Shown: positions 7,020 through 13,867 of the stretch, in pieces | How the letters are laid out: every line of letters starts with the position of its first letter | Numbering within the stretch: the first letter of the stretch is position 1 | Assembly (NCBI RefSeq): GCF_002014985.1 | Contig: NZ_MUXU01000013.1 | Span: forward strand, 1-24,252 | DNA length: 24,252 nt | Origin: Moraxella caviae | GTDB lineage: Bacteria > Pseudomonadota > Gammaproteobacteria > Pseudomonadales > Moraxellaceae | Direction of reading: 5' to 3' | Notes under the pieces: model-generated | Databases searched by the model: none | What the model saw: only the letters and a program-made list of their open reading frames with translations | What the model was told of the DNA's origin: nothing | Position numbers and translations under genes: made by a program

Positions 7020-8015
7020 CTATTTCTTATTCACCCACCACACCAGCGACAGCATCACAGGCACTTCCACCAATACCCCCGCCACCGTTGCCAATGCCGC
7101 ACCTGAATGTAAGCCAAATAGCGAAATCGCTACCGCAACGGCCAGTTCAAAGAAGTTGCTCGTGCCGATTAAACAGGCGGGAGCGGAAATTTCACGCGGC
7201 AGTTTGAGCCATTTTGCCAAGCCGTGTGCCAAAAAGAAAATGCCGTAGGTCTGCACCAAAAGCGGAATAGCAATCAGCACAATCACCAGAGGTTTGTCCA
7301 AAATCGTTTCGGCTTGAAAAGCAAACAGCAGTACCACGGTGAGCAGCAGCCCTACGATGGAAAACGGTTTAAGTTTGGCGGTAAAGGCGGCGATGGAGCG
7401 GTTGTTTTTCAGCAAAATCTTGCGTGTCAGCCAGCCTGCAATCAGCGGCAAAAGCACATACAAAACCGTGCTGTAAACCAGCGTTGCCCAAGGGATAGTA
7501 ATATCGCTCACGCCAAGCAGCACGCCGGCAATCGGAGCGTAGGCAAAAATCATAATGATGTCGTTCACCGACACCTGCACCAGCGTGTAATTCGGATCGC
7601 CCTTTACCAGTTGCGACCACGCGAACACCATTGCCGTGCAAGGTGCAACGCCCAATAAAATCATACCGGCGATGTATTCCTGCGCCGATTGCGGATCGAC
7701 CCACGCTGCGAAAAACACACGGAAAAACAGCCAGCCGACGAGTGCCATCGTAAACGGCTTAATCAGCCAATTCACCACCACCGTCAGCAAAAGCCCCTGC
7801 GGTTTTTTGCCGACATCTTTAATCGCCGACCAGTCGATCTGAATCATCATCGGATAAATCATCAGCCAAATCAGCACCGCCACTGGCAGATTGATTTGTG
7901 CCACTTCCAACGCCGACACCCATTGAAACAATGGCGGATATGCCACGCCCAATGCGACGCCAGTGATAATCGCGAGCGTCACCCAAACACTTAAAAACCG
8001 CTCGAAAATGCCCAT
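7020..8015 (-). CDS. acr3: ACR3-family arsenite efflux transporter
   Basis: Acr3 exports arsenite (and often antimonite) across the inner membrane, using the proton gradient. The 331-residue protein has about ten hydrophobic segments, beginning with [20 protein letters not shown]. It carries the family hallmark cysteine in [12 protein letters not shown] and the conserved [16 protein letters not shown] motif, in which the Glu is functionally important. The ATG at 8013-8015 has AGGA at good spacing. It is the last gene of an arsR-arsC-acr3 cluster, 39 bases after arsC, so the two are almost certainly co-transcribed. A 12-bp stem-loop follows the stop. Spellings such as GCCGGC and TTCGGATCG look unlike the neighbours, in keeping with transfer together with arsC, which has a Neisseria uptake sequence. 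Confidence 0.95.
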   Translation of the reverse strand: MGIFERFLSVWVTLAIITGVALGVAYPPLFQWVSALEVAQINLPVAVLIWLMIYPMMIQIDWSAIKDVGKKPQGLLLTVVVNWLIKPFTMALVGWLFFRVFFAAWVDPQSAQEYIAGMILLGVAPCTAMVFAWSQLVKGDPNYTLVQVSVNDIIMIFAYAPIAGVLLGVSDITIPWATLVYSTVLYVLLPLIAGWLTRKILLKNNRSIAAFTAKLKPFSIVGLLLTVVLLFAFQAETILDKPLVIVLIAIPLLVQTYGIFFLAHGLAKWLKLPREISAPACLIGTSNFFELAVAVAISLFGLHSGAALATVAGVLVEVPVMLSLVWWVNKK

Positions 8016-8054
8016 TTTATTTTCCTAATTTATCAGTCGTAATGGTTTGAATTT

Positions 8055-8456
8055 TTAAGGATAAATCCACTCACCATCTTCTTTTTGAAATGGCACAGTT
8101 AAAGGCGTGGAGACCAGCGACAGTACTTTTTCAGACGGCCTGCATAACGCCACGCCCAAATCCCCCACAACAATCGGACGGTTGATTAAAATCGGTTCGG
8201 CAAGCATTGCCATAATCAACGCCTCGTCGTCCAAATCAGGATTATCCAACTGCAATGCCTGATACGGCGGCACATTGGTGCGGATAATCTCACGCACCGA
8301 TACACCCGTTTTGGCGATTAAATCACGCAAAGTGCTTTCATCGGGCGGATTATCTAAATAATGAACAATGTTTGGCTCAATGCCCAAATGACGCAGCAAC
8401 GCCAAAACATTTCTCGATGTGCCGCAGTCGGGGTTGTGGTAAATGGTTACCGTCAT
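8055..8456 (-). CDS. arsC: Arsenate reductase, glutaredoxin-linked type
   Basis: This ArsC reduces arsenate to arsenite with glutathione and glutaredoxin, producing the substrate for Acr3. The 133-residue protein begins with the family signature YHNPDCGTSRN, with the catalytic cysteine at residue 11. It also has the NRPIVV element, which contains one of the arsenate-binding arginines, and the later CRPSEKVL element. The ATG at 8454-8456 has AAGGAA at ideal spacing. The codons for RPSE are exactly AGGCCGTCTGAA, the 12-base AG variant of the Neisseria DNA uptake sequence. In Neisseria genomes this motif is dense and often encodes this peptide. That points to a neisserial origin for this gene. 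Confidence 0.96.
   Translation of the reverse strand: MTVTIYHNPDCGTSRNVLALLRHLGIEPNIVHYLDNPPDESTLRDLIAKTGVSVREIIRTNVPPYQALQLDNPDLDDEALIMAMLAEPILINRPIVVGDLGVALCRPSEKVLSLVSTPLTVPFQKEDGEWIYP
8128..8139 (-). other. Neisseria-type DNA uptake sequence (AG-DUS) in arsC
   Basis: The minus strand carries AGGCCGTCTGAA at 8141-8130, containing the 10-base core GCCGTCTGAA at 8139-8130. I see no other perfect copy of the core in the window. A one-mismatch copy at 15928-15937 is probably chance. Confidence 0.8.
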
Positions 8457-8486
8457 TTTTGATTCCTTGATTTAAATTTTCAATAT

Positions 8487-8534
8487 TTCAAGTATTATTG
8501 AATAATTATAGCAAAAACAAACCTGATTTGTCAT
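8487..8534 (-). promoter_or_regulatory. Predicted arsC-acr3 promoter with ArsR-type operator
   Basis: On the minus strand an ATGACA -35 box and a TATAAT -10 box (8510-8505) are separated by 18 bases. Immediately after the -10 box is an inverted repeat, TTCAA-6-TTGAA (8502-8487), placed where a bound ArsR-family dimer would block transcription. This gives arsC-acr3 a promoter separate from that of arsR. Confidence 0.5.
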
Positions 8535-8538
8535 CAGG
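8517..8538 (-). terminator. Hairpin between arsR and arsC
   Basis: CCTGAT (8522-8527) and ATCAGG (8533-8538) form a 6-bp stem with a 5-base loop. On the minus strand it is followed by TTTGTTTTTGC. It lies 23-40 bases past the arsR stop and is probably a (partial) arsR terminator. It overlaps the -35 region of the arsC promoter. Confidence 0.5.
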
Positions 8539-8561
8539 CTTATTTCATGTGTGTTTAGCAA

Positions 8562-8909
8562 TTAACAACAGCCGCCTTTTGCACTGGGCGCACAATCCTC
8601 GCCCATACTTTCAACGCAGCACTGCTCAGACAAAAACGCCGTCAATGCCATCATCAGCGGCAAATTGGCATAATAACGCATAAACCGCCCTTCTTGTTTA
8701 CTGCACACCAGTTGCGACATACTGAGTATTTTTAGATGAAAAGACAGATTGTTTGGTGCAATATCCAAGCGCTTAGCAAGCTCGCCTGCCACCATACCTT
8801 CTGAACCCACACGAGTCAGCGTCTGAAATACAGACAGGCGCACAGGCGATGATAGGCAATCAAAGAGTAGGCTTGCTGTTTCGGTAGTGATTTTAATAGA
8901 ATTCGGCAT
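8562..8909 (-). CDS. arsR: ArsR-family arsenic-responsive repressor
   Basis: ArsR/SmtB-family repressors bind operator DNA as dimers and release it when arsenite or antimonite is bound. The 115-residue protein has the winged-helix fold: LFDCLSSPVRLSVFQTL, then the recognition helix APNNLSFHLKILSMSQLV, and the wing KQEGRFMRYYANL. The classical E. coli CVC sensor site is absent. Instead the C-terminus carries two adjacent Cys pairs and one more Cys (EQCC, EDC, GGCC), resembling the Acidithiobacillus-type ArsR sensor built from C-terminal cysteines. I chose the ATG at 8907-8909. A TTG at 8919-8921 is also possible, and neither has a clear ribosome-binding site. It is the first gene of the ars cluster and probably autoregulated. 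Confidence 0.94.
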   Translation of the reverse strand: MPNSIKITTETASLLFDCLSSPVRLSVFQTLTRVGSEGMVAGELAKRLDIAPNNLSFHLKILSMSQLVCSKQEGRFMRYYANLPLMMALTAFLSEQCCVESMGEDCAPSAKGGCC

Positions 8910-8953
8910 AAAAACACACAAACAAATGAATTAAAAATACAAAAAGACCATTG

Positions 8954-8959
8954 ATTATA
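8954..8959 (-). promoter_or_regulatory. Predicted -10 box of the arsR promoter
   Basis: A perfect minus-strand TATAAT (8959-8954), preceded by TTTGC, lies 45 bases upstream of the arsR ATG. The matching -35 region is weak, as is common for regulated promoters. Confidence 0.45.
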
Positions 8960-9014
8960 GCAAATTTCAGTCTTTAGAACGTCTTATAATGTGATAAATT
9001 TCAATTTTTTATTT

Positions 9015-9058
9015 GGGGCTGTACTAGTATAACATGGTTGTTATTCTAGTACAGCTCC
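9015..9058. repeat. 44-bp near-perfect inverted repeat, possible MITE or IS-end remnant
   Basis: The left arm 9015-9033 begins GGGGCTGTACTAG. The right arm 9040-9058 is its reverse complement with 17 of 19 positions matching. The loop is six bases. It sits between the end of the glycosyltransferase gene and the arsR promoter. The ends resemble IS1016/IS1595-type terminal repeats as I remember them. No matching 8-bp target duplication is visible. Confidence 0.6.
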
Positions 9059-9063
9059 TATAA

Positions 9064-10314
9064 TTATTTTTGCACTGCTTCAACCCACGCCAACGCCTTG
9101 TCTTTCCACACCTTCATCTCATCACTATCAAACTTTTGCATGGCAGCAATTTGCTCGCGGATTTTGGTTTGTACTTCTGGCGTGTCTTTTAGATACCGCT
9201 GTTTCATCGGCTCAAGCAGCAACACTTCCAATAAATACGCATTCATGCCTGATCGTAATTCAGGTAATTGCAACAAATGCCTTAATGCCAAATACGCTTT
9301 ATCCAGCTGGTTTAGCGCAAGCGCTGCTCGCAAATAAGCGTTATGCCGCCCATAACGATAAACCACTTCATCAACAGCAATGGTGCGCGACAAATTTGGC
9401 AGCGCCAAAGGCAGGCTTTGCTCAGCGTACATCATCGCCAAATGATTGGATTGCTTATTCAAAAAATGCTCAGCCAAATGCACCAAAGATTCAGCATTTT
9501 TCGGCGAATTCTCAAACGCCAGCTGCCACTGATAAACCGCCTTTTCTATTTGTTCAAGACGCACATATTCGCTCGCCAAAGACATCAGCGTATAGCGGCG
9601 CTGCTCTGAGCCATGCTCCGTATAGCCCAAACTTTTGGCATACCACTCAGCAGCTTTGTCATGCATTCGAGCATCACGGTATGACTGCGCGCAAAAAAAC
9701 GCATTTTGAGCGCATAAACTTTTTTCATCGTTCTCGTCAAAATACTTTTCCAGCATTAAAGCATCATCATAATATTTCTGTGGATTTTTATTTCTTGCGC
9801 CAAAACGCCCAGAAATGACGTGATAATCACCTTCAATCAACGCCTGCACGCTTGGTCGCTCAATGTGCAGTTGCTCATGCACCGCCCCACGCCATCGCCA
9901 CAAAGGATCGTTTTTGATGAGCAAGCGACGTGTGTAAAAACGGTCGGTGGCGTGCTGATTTCGCATTTTAAAAAAGTAAGCATCAGCAGTCAGCTCCATA
10001 CCTGCGCGCATACCCAAATTGCCGACAATTCTGTCATCTGCATCAAAGAAAAACAGATAATCCGCCTTGCCATGCGCCGCCTCCATCGCCAGCTGGCGGT
10101 TATGCCCAAAATGCTTCCATTCGTGATGAACAAGCTCGCCTTTAATGCCTTTTTTGGCAAAAAATTCTTGAATCACAGCTGGTGTATCGTCTGTCGAGCC
10201 AGTATCGGCAATCACCCAATAGTCAAGCGGAATATGCTCAAGGATATTGGTAAGTGTTTCTTCAATAATCGCCGCTTCATTTTTGACGATCATATTTAGG
10301 CAAATGGTAGACAT
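9064..10314 (-). CDS. Family-2 glycosyltransferase with C-terminal helical repeats
   Basis: The N-terminal domain (about residues 1-200) is a GT-A fold family-2 glycosyltransferase. MIVKNEAAIIEETL is the typical nucleotide-binding start, VIADTGSTDDTPAVI follows, and FFDADDRIV contains the DxD-type metal and nucleotide-sugar site. ARNKNPQKYYDDALMLEKYF leads into an alpha-helical, TPR-like region up to residue 416 with repeated Ala/Tyr/Leu spacing (for example DKAAEWYAKSLGY and SNHLAMMYAEQSLPL). No membrane segment or signal peptide is visible, so it probably acts at the cytoplasmic face. It is 147 bases downstream of the glycerophosphotransferase-like gene on the same strand, and the two probably serve one surface-glycan pathway. 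The sugar donor and acceptor cannot be read from the sequence. The ATG at 10312-10314 has only a weak ribosome-binding site. Confidence 0.9.
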   Translation of the reverse strand: MSTICLNMIVKNEAAIIEETLTNILEHIPLDYWVIADTGSTDDTPAVIQEFFAKKGIKGELVHHEWKHFGHNRQLAMEAAHGKADYLFFFDADDRIVGNLGMRAGMELTADAYFFKMRNQHATDRFYTRRLLIKNDPLWRWRGAVHEQLHIERPSVQALIEGDYHVISGRFGARNKNPQKYYDDALMLEKYFDENDEKSLCAQNAFFCAQSYRDARMHDKAAEWYAKSLGYTEHGSEQRRYTLMSLASEYVRLEQIEKAVYQWQLAFENSPKNAESLVHLAEHFLNKQSNHLAMMYAEQSLPLALPNLSRTIAVDEVVYRYGRHNAYLRAALALNQLDKAYLALRHLLQLPELRSGMNAYLLEVLLLEPMKQRYLKDTPEVQTKIREQIAAMQKFDSDEMKVWKDKALAWVEAVQK

Positions 10315-10425
10315 GGTATTTTAAGTTCGTTTAATTAAAAGCTCTATTATAGCGAATTTTGGCAAGGTTTGTGGGCTTTCGTACGTTATTACAACAAAAT
10401 TCATTGTGTCGCACAAAACAGCCGG

Positions 10426-10461
10426 CGCATTGCAAGGCTGGCTTATGCGTACTGCAATGCG
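10426..10461 (-). terminator. Stem-loop at the stop of the glycerophosphotransferase-like gene
   Basis: A perfect 9-bp inverted repeat, CGCATTGCA (10426-10434) and TGCAATGCG (10453-10461), begins exactly after the stop codon. The following minus-strand sequence has only TTTT, so it may terminate partially and allow read-through into the glycosyltransferase gene. Confidence 0.45.
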
Positions 10462-11628
10462 TTAAACGCCAGTTTGCAGCTTCGCTTGATTTAATAAATC
10501 TTCAACAATTTTCTTAGCAACACCTTCACACGCAATCTGATTGCGAAATGTCGTGAGCTGCTCTTGTTTGACTGGCAATTTGTTCTTAAGAAAATCCTGT
10601 AAATAACCCACCACATCTTGCATATTTTTGGCAACATAATTACACGCCACCGCCAGCTCACCATTAGCATTAAATGGCATATGCCCTTCTTTTTCAATGA
10701 AAATACTTGGCTTGCCGATGACTGGGTATTCCGCCAAAAACGAAAGTCCGTCAGTGATTTGTAAATCCGACCAACTAAACGATGCCACACAATCCCAATT
10801 TTCATCAACGGATGTGTTTGGCAAAGCTGCCCATTCTTGCTTAAATCTAGCGGTTAATTCGGGATACATCGCTTCTAATTTCACAAATAAAAATGGGTGA
10901 GCTCGTAACTTAATATGCAAAAGTTGTGGATTTTGTCGAGCAAGCCAAACAAAGTCCATACAATTTTGTACAAAAGTTCCCAAATTAAGCATTCCGTCAA
11001 TACTGTGATGCGGACACCATAAAATGTTGATTTTGCCCGTACGCTCAAAATTATGCAAAGGCTTATGGCTACTGATAATATGTTCCAACTTGGTATTACC
11101 CAAATAGACAAACTTATCCTTACCCCCCCCTGTATAAGAACGCTGGGACTCTTCAAGCATTTCAGGGCTATTACAATAAATGCGATGGCAACCGTGATGG
11201 AACGGCAAATTCACTTCCATATGATTGCCATTCATCACAAAATGCGTCAAATCCACCGCAAAATAAGGAATGTACACCATTTTATAACGAGACAGGCTTG
11301 GTGTTTGAAAAATTTCTGGATAGTCATCTTCCCAAGGATATTGCCGAAACACATAATCGGGTTTGATGTCGTCAAAGAATTTTTGTAATAATGCTGGATC
11401 ATTGCGTGGAATTTTAAAATAAGGGATTTTCAATTCCAATAAATACTCTGTGAGCTTGGTGCTATATGCCCTTTGACTAATTCCAACCGCTGAGTGTTCG
11501 TCATTCGCAATCACCACATAGGTGTTAATTTTGGGGTGTGCCAGACACTCTTGATAAACCTGACTTAATGCGTCCCAAACATACATATTATGCAAAACAA
11601 AGACGATATTGATTTTCTTTTCGCTCAT
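10462..11628 (-). CDS. CDP-glycerol glycerophosphotransferase-like protein with poly-G tract
   Basis: The protein resembles the CDP-glycerol:polyol glycerophosphotransferase family. These enzymes add glycerol-phosphate (or related polyol-phosphate) units in teichoic acids and in some Gram-negative capsules. The N-terminal Rossmann-like part starts INIVFVLHNMYVWDAL. The C-terminal GT-B half has NILWCPHHSID, the HPFLF segment of the RAHP-type motif, and ASFSWSDLQITDGLSFLAEY, matching the family pattern of Ser/Asp-rich nucleotide-binding loops. I start at the ATG at 11626-11628 (388 residues). A GTG three codons earlier is also possible. The coding strand contains G8 at 11130-11123, in frame, within YTGGGK. 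Slippage would truncate the enzyme before its catalytic C-terminal half. The true substrate is an inference. Confidence 0.82.
   Translation of the reverse strand: MSEKKINIVFVLHNMYVWDALSQVYQECLAHPKINTYVVIANDEHSAVGISQRAYSTKLTEYLLELKIPYFKIPRNDPALLQKFFDDIKPDYVFRQYPWEDDYPEIFQTPSLSRYKMVYIPYFAVDLTHFVMNGNHMEVNLPFHHGCHRIYCNSPEMLEESQRSYTGGGKDKFVYLGNTKLEHIISSHKPLHNFERTGKINILWCPHHSIDGMLNLGTFVQNCMDFVWLARQNPQLLHIKLRAHPFLFVKLEAMYPELTARFKQEWAALPNTSVDENWDCVASFSWSDLQITDGLSFLAEYPVIGKPSIFIEKEGHMPFNANGELAVACNYVAKNMQDVVGYLQDFLKNKLPVKQEQLTTFRNQIACEGVAKKIVEDLLNQAKLQTGV
11123..11130 (-). repeat. Poly-G tract (G8) inside the glycerophosphotransferase-like gene
   Basis: Eight consecutive C on the plus strand, read as GGGGGGGG in the coding strand, encode the Gly-Gly-Gly in YTGGGK. 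The frame is intact in this copy. One of the two alternative frames stays open after the tract until 10881; the other was not traced. Confidence 0.85.
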
Positions 11629-11752
11629 TTTATCCACACTTAATTTAACTTTACGGTTATTTTATCATAATTTTTCTGCATTCAAGCAATGAAAATCCTG
11701 TGCGTATTGGCAGAGAAATCGGTAAATTATCTCGCATTTTTCACCGCTTACA

Positions 11753-11786
11753 TAAAAAAACACCGCTTGATAACATCAAACGGTGT
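11753..11786 (-). terminator. Intrinsic terminator of the MBL-fold gene
   Basis: ACACCG (11760-11765) and CGGTGT (11781-11786), plus an inner TTGAT/ATCAA stem, form an 11-bp hairpin with a 3-base loop and one mismatch. Seven T follow on the minus strand. It lies about 25 bases past the stop codon and is a strong terminator. Confidence 0.85.
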
Positions 11787-11810
11787 CTTGATAAATTCAG
11801 TCAGCAAAGA

Positions 11811-12671
11811 TTAGTATTTTAGCACTTCGCCTTCGGCAGGTACGGCAACTTTTTTCAAGCCGTTTTGTTTGACAAAGTCTCGCATTTGCTCACTGCTCAC
11901 TGTGGCGTGATTGACCGCGTCCATATGCACGGTGATGATGTCGGCATTCGGTGCGGTGTTTGCCATTCTTGCCACGTCTACCACTCCCATAATGATACCG
12001 CCGTCAAAGCCCTGCAAACGTGCGTCGCCTGTGTTCATCACCACCACATCAGGCTTGGCGGTCGCAAGCGTTTGTGAAACAGACGCATTCCAAATCGTAT
12101 CACCCACGATATACAGCGTTTTTTCGCCGTCTGCCTTGATGATAACGCCCATCGCATCGCCAATAAATTCAGCCAGTTGCGGTGCGGCAAACATCTCGTC
12201 CGTGCCGTGCTGACCACCTTTGATACGCGTGAGTTTTACGCCGTTAAAGTCGGTGTTAATGCCAAGCACACGCACATCGCTAAAGCCCTGCGAGCGAATG
12301 ATGGCGGCATCGCCTGCGTTTTGCACAAAGATTGGCAGGTTTTTCGGCAATAATTCTTGGGCGGCTTTATCCCAATGGTCGTCGTGGGTGTGCGTAACAA
12401 TCACCGCATCCACGCCGTCAATCACCTCTTTTGCCGTTGTTTTCATTGGGATTAGCGGATTGCGTTTTTCGCTGTTAAGCGTGCCAGCAAAGCCTTCATA
12501 CGCCCCTTTTTCTGCCAAATAAGGGTCAAGCAAAAAGGTCGTGCCGTTGTAATCAATCTTGGCGGTGGCATTGCGAATGTGCTGATAGCTCACGTCCGCC
12601 AGAGCAAGCGTGCTTGTAAGGGTGAGTGTCAAAGTGGCACAAAGTGCGGTTAAAAGTTTAGAAAATTTCAT
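11811..12671 (-). CDS. Secreted metallo-beta-lactamase-fold hydrolase, UlaG-like
   Basis: This is a 286-residue MBL-fold protein with a clear signal peptide: a basic start, MKFSK, a Leu/Thr-rich core, and a likely cleavage after residues LALA near position 25. It therefore acts in the periplasm or outside. The dinuclear metal motif THTHDDHWD is at about residues 93-101, with further metal-ligand candidates in KGGQHGTDE, YIVGDTIW and the late VHMDAVNH segment. The arrangement resembles the UlaG/YcbX-like MBL branch rather than class B beta-lactamases. The substrate is unknown. The ATG at 12669-12671 has AAAGG at good spacing. It is transcribed divergently from a GlxA-type regulator 204 bases away, which probably controls it. 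A Haemophilus-type uptake sequence lies in the signal-peptide codons. Confidence 0.88.
   Translation of the reverse strand: MKFSKLLTALCATLTLTLTSTLALADVSYQHIRNATAKIDYNGTTFLLDPYLAEKGAYEGFAGTLNSEKRNPLIPMKTTAKEVIDGVDAVIVTHTHDDHWDKAAQELLPKNLPIFVQNAGDAAIIRSQGFSDVRVLGINTDFNGVKLTRIKGGQHGTDEMFAAPQLAEFIGDAMGVIIKADGEKTLYIVGDTIWNASVSQTLATAKPDVVVMNTGDARLQGFDGGIIMGVVDVARMANTAPNADIITVHMDAVNHATVSSEQMRDFVKQNGLKKVAVPAEGEVLKY
12641..12650 (+). other. Haemophilus-type uptake sequence in the MBL gene
   Basis: AAAGTGCGGT at 12641-12650, followed by TAAAAGTTTAGAAAATTT, fits much of the extended Hin-USS pattern with AT tracts downstream. In the gene it encodes part of the signal peptide (LTALCA), in the TAL reading typical of coding-region USS. 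Confidence 0.55.
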
Positions 12672-12875
12672 AAAATACCTTTGGTTGGTTGATTAAATTT
12701 AGGCGTATTGTAGTGGTTTTTGGCGTGGCTTAACATTGGCTTTTAGGACAAATAGCATAAGAATTGAGTCAGTTTTTTAGGCTTTGTTTTTGTGCATTTT
12801 GCCGCTAAAATAAGGGCAAACTTTTTATTAAAATCAACCGCTTGTATGGGCGTAAAACTTCACTTTTAGACCGCT
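12672..12875. promoter_or_regulatory. Divergent control region of the MBL and GlxA-type genes
   Basis: This is a 204-base AT-rich gap. A minus-strand TACAAT -10 box (12712-12707) is suitable for the MBL gene, and a plus-strand TAAAAT -10 box (12806-12811) is suitable for the regulator. The -35 boxes are poor on both sides, as expected for activator-dependent promoters. No clear repeat operator was found by eye. Confidence 0.4.
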
Positions 12876-13862
12876 ATGAAAAAAGTCGCCATTTTGCTCT
12901 ACCCCGACATCCCCGTGTTTCAATTTTCCGTGCCGTATGCAATTTTTACCGAAGCGGTGCCGCCTGATTTGTTTGACGTAAAATTAGTGGCACAAAGCCC
13001 CAAAATTCATTCAAAAACAATGAGATACATGGCAGATGTGGGGCTTGATTATTTGGCACAAGCAGACATCATCATCGTGGCTGGCTGGGCGGATTTGAAC
13101 ACACCGCCCACGCCTAAAATAACCAAAGCCTTACAAGCCGCCTACGCACGCGGGGCGTATTTGGTGGGGCTGTGTTACGGGGCGTATGCACTGGCTTATA
13201 CGGGCGTGCTGGACGGCAAAACGGCGGCGACGCATTGGCTTGCTGAGCAGGATTTTGCCGAGCGGTTTCCGAAAATTTCTTTGGATAACAATGCGTTATA
13301 TTTAGAAGATGAGCGGATTATCACATCGGCAGGGACGAGTGCGGCACTTGATTGCTGTTTGTATTTGGTACGAAAATTCTACGGGGCGAAAATCGCCAAC
13401 CACACCGCACGCATTATGGTTACGCCGCCCCACCGTGAGGGCGGTCAGGCACAGTTTATTGAGCAGACGCTTGCCGAGCCAAACAAAGACAAGCACCTAA
13501 ACGCCCTGCTTGACTACCTGCACGCCAATCTGCACCTGCCACACAGCATTGACAGCTTGGCACAAAAAACGCACATCAGCCGCCGCACTTTTACACGGCA
13601 TTTTTATAAAATGACCGGGCAAAGCCTAACACAGTGGCTTATCAACGCCCGCCTGCAAAAAAGCCTTGAGCTGCTTGAAAGCTCCACACTTTCCATTGAG
13701 CAAATCGCAGATGAAATCGGCTTTCAAAGTGCGGTGAGTTTCCGCACGCATTTTAAGGCAAAGTTTGAAGTAAGTCCGAGTCAGTGGCGCAAGGTGTTTG
13801 TGGGGAGTAGCCCAACCAAAAACCCACCCACAAAGCAAGCCTTCGTGAGTGGGTTTGATTAG
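12876..13862 (+). CDS. GlxA-type transcriptional regulator (DJ-1/PfpI plus AraC domains)
   Basis: The 328-residue regulator has two domains. Residues about 3-165 form a DJ-1/PfpI-like domain with the nucleophile-elbow cysteine in GLCYGAYALAYTG. Residues about 212-305 form an AraC/XylS DNA-binding domain with two helix-turn-helix units: SIDSLAQKTHISRRTFTRHF, and SIEQIADEIGFQSAVSFRTHF followed by the conserved SPSQWRK. Such regulators usually sense a small metabolite, and the divergent MBL-fold gene is the likely target. The ATG at 12876 has no strong ribosome-binding site. The 3' end of the coding sequence contains a terminator stem. Codons for SAV in the second HTH contain a Haemophilus-type uptake sequence. 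The ligand is unknown. Confidence 0.9.
   Translation: MKKVAILLYPDIPVFQFSVPYAIFTEAVPPDLFDVKLVAQSPKIHSKTMRYMADVGLDYLAQADIIIVAGWADLNTPPTPKITKALQAAYARGAYLVGLCYGAYALAYTGVLDGKTAATHWLAEQDFAERFPKISLDNNALYLEDERIITSAGTSAALDCCLYLVRKFYGAKIANHTARIMVTPPHREGGQAQFIEQTLAEPNKDKHLNALLDYLHANLHLPHSIDSLAQKTHISRRTFTRHFYKMTGQSLTQWLINARLQKSLELLESSTLSIEQIADEIGFQSAVSFRTHFKAKFEVSPSQWRKVFVGSSPTKNPPTKQAFVSGFD
13726..13735 (+). other. Haemophilus-type uptake sequence in the GlxA-type gene
   Basis: AAAGTGCGGT, in the frame encoding QSAV. SAV is one of the common peptide readings of the Hin-USS in Pasteurellaceae coding regions. The downstream AT tracts of the extended consensus are missing. Confidence 0.45.
13820..13856 (+). 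terminator. Terminator stem overlapping the 3' end of the GlxA-type gene
   Basis: AAACCCAC (13820-13827) and GTGGGTTT (13849-13856) form a perfect 8-bp stem within the last codons (NPPTKQAFVSGF). It is followed by a GATTAGGTATTTTG tail. It probably serves as a terminator embedded in the coding sequence. Confidence 0.55.
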
Positions 13863-13867
13863 GTATT

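Noticed and set aside
8919..8921. TTG as start of arsR
   Set aside because: An ATG four codons downstream matches the family start as well, and neither has a clear ribosome-binding site, so ATG is preferred. This is not settled.
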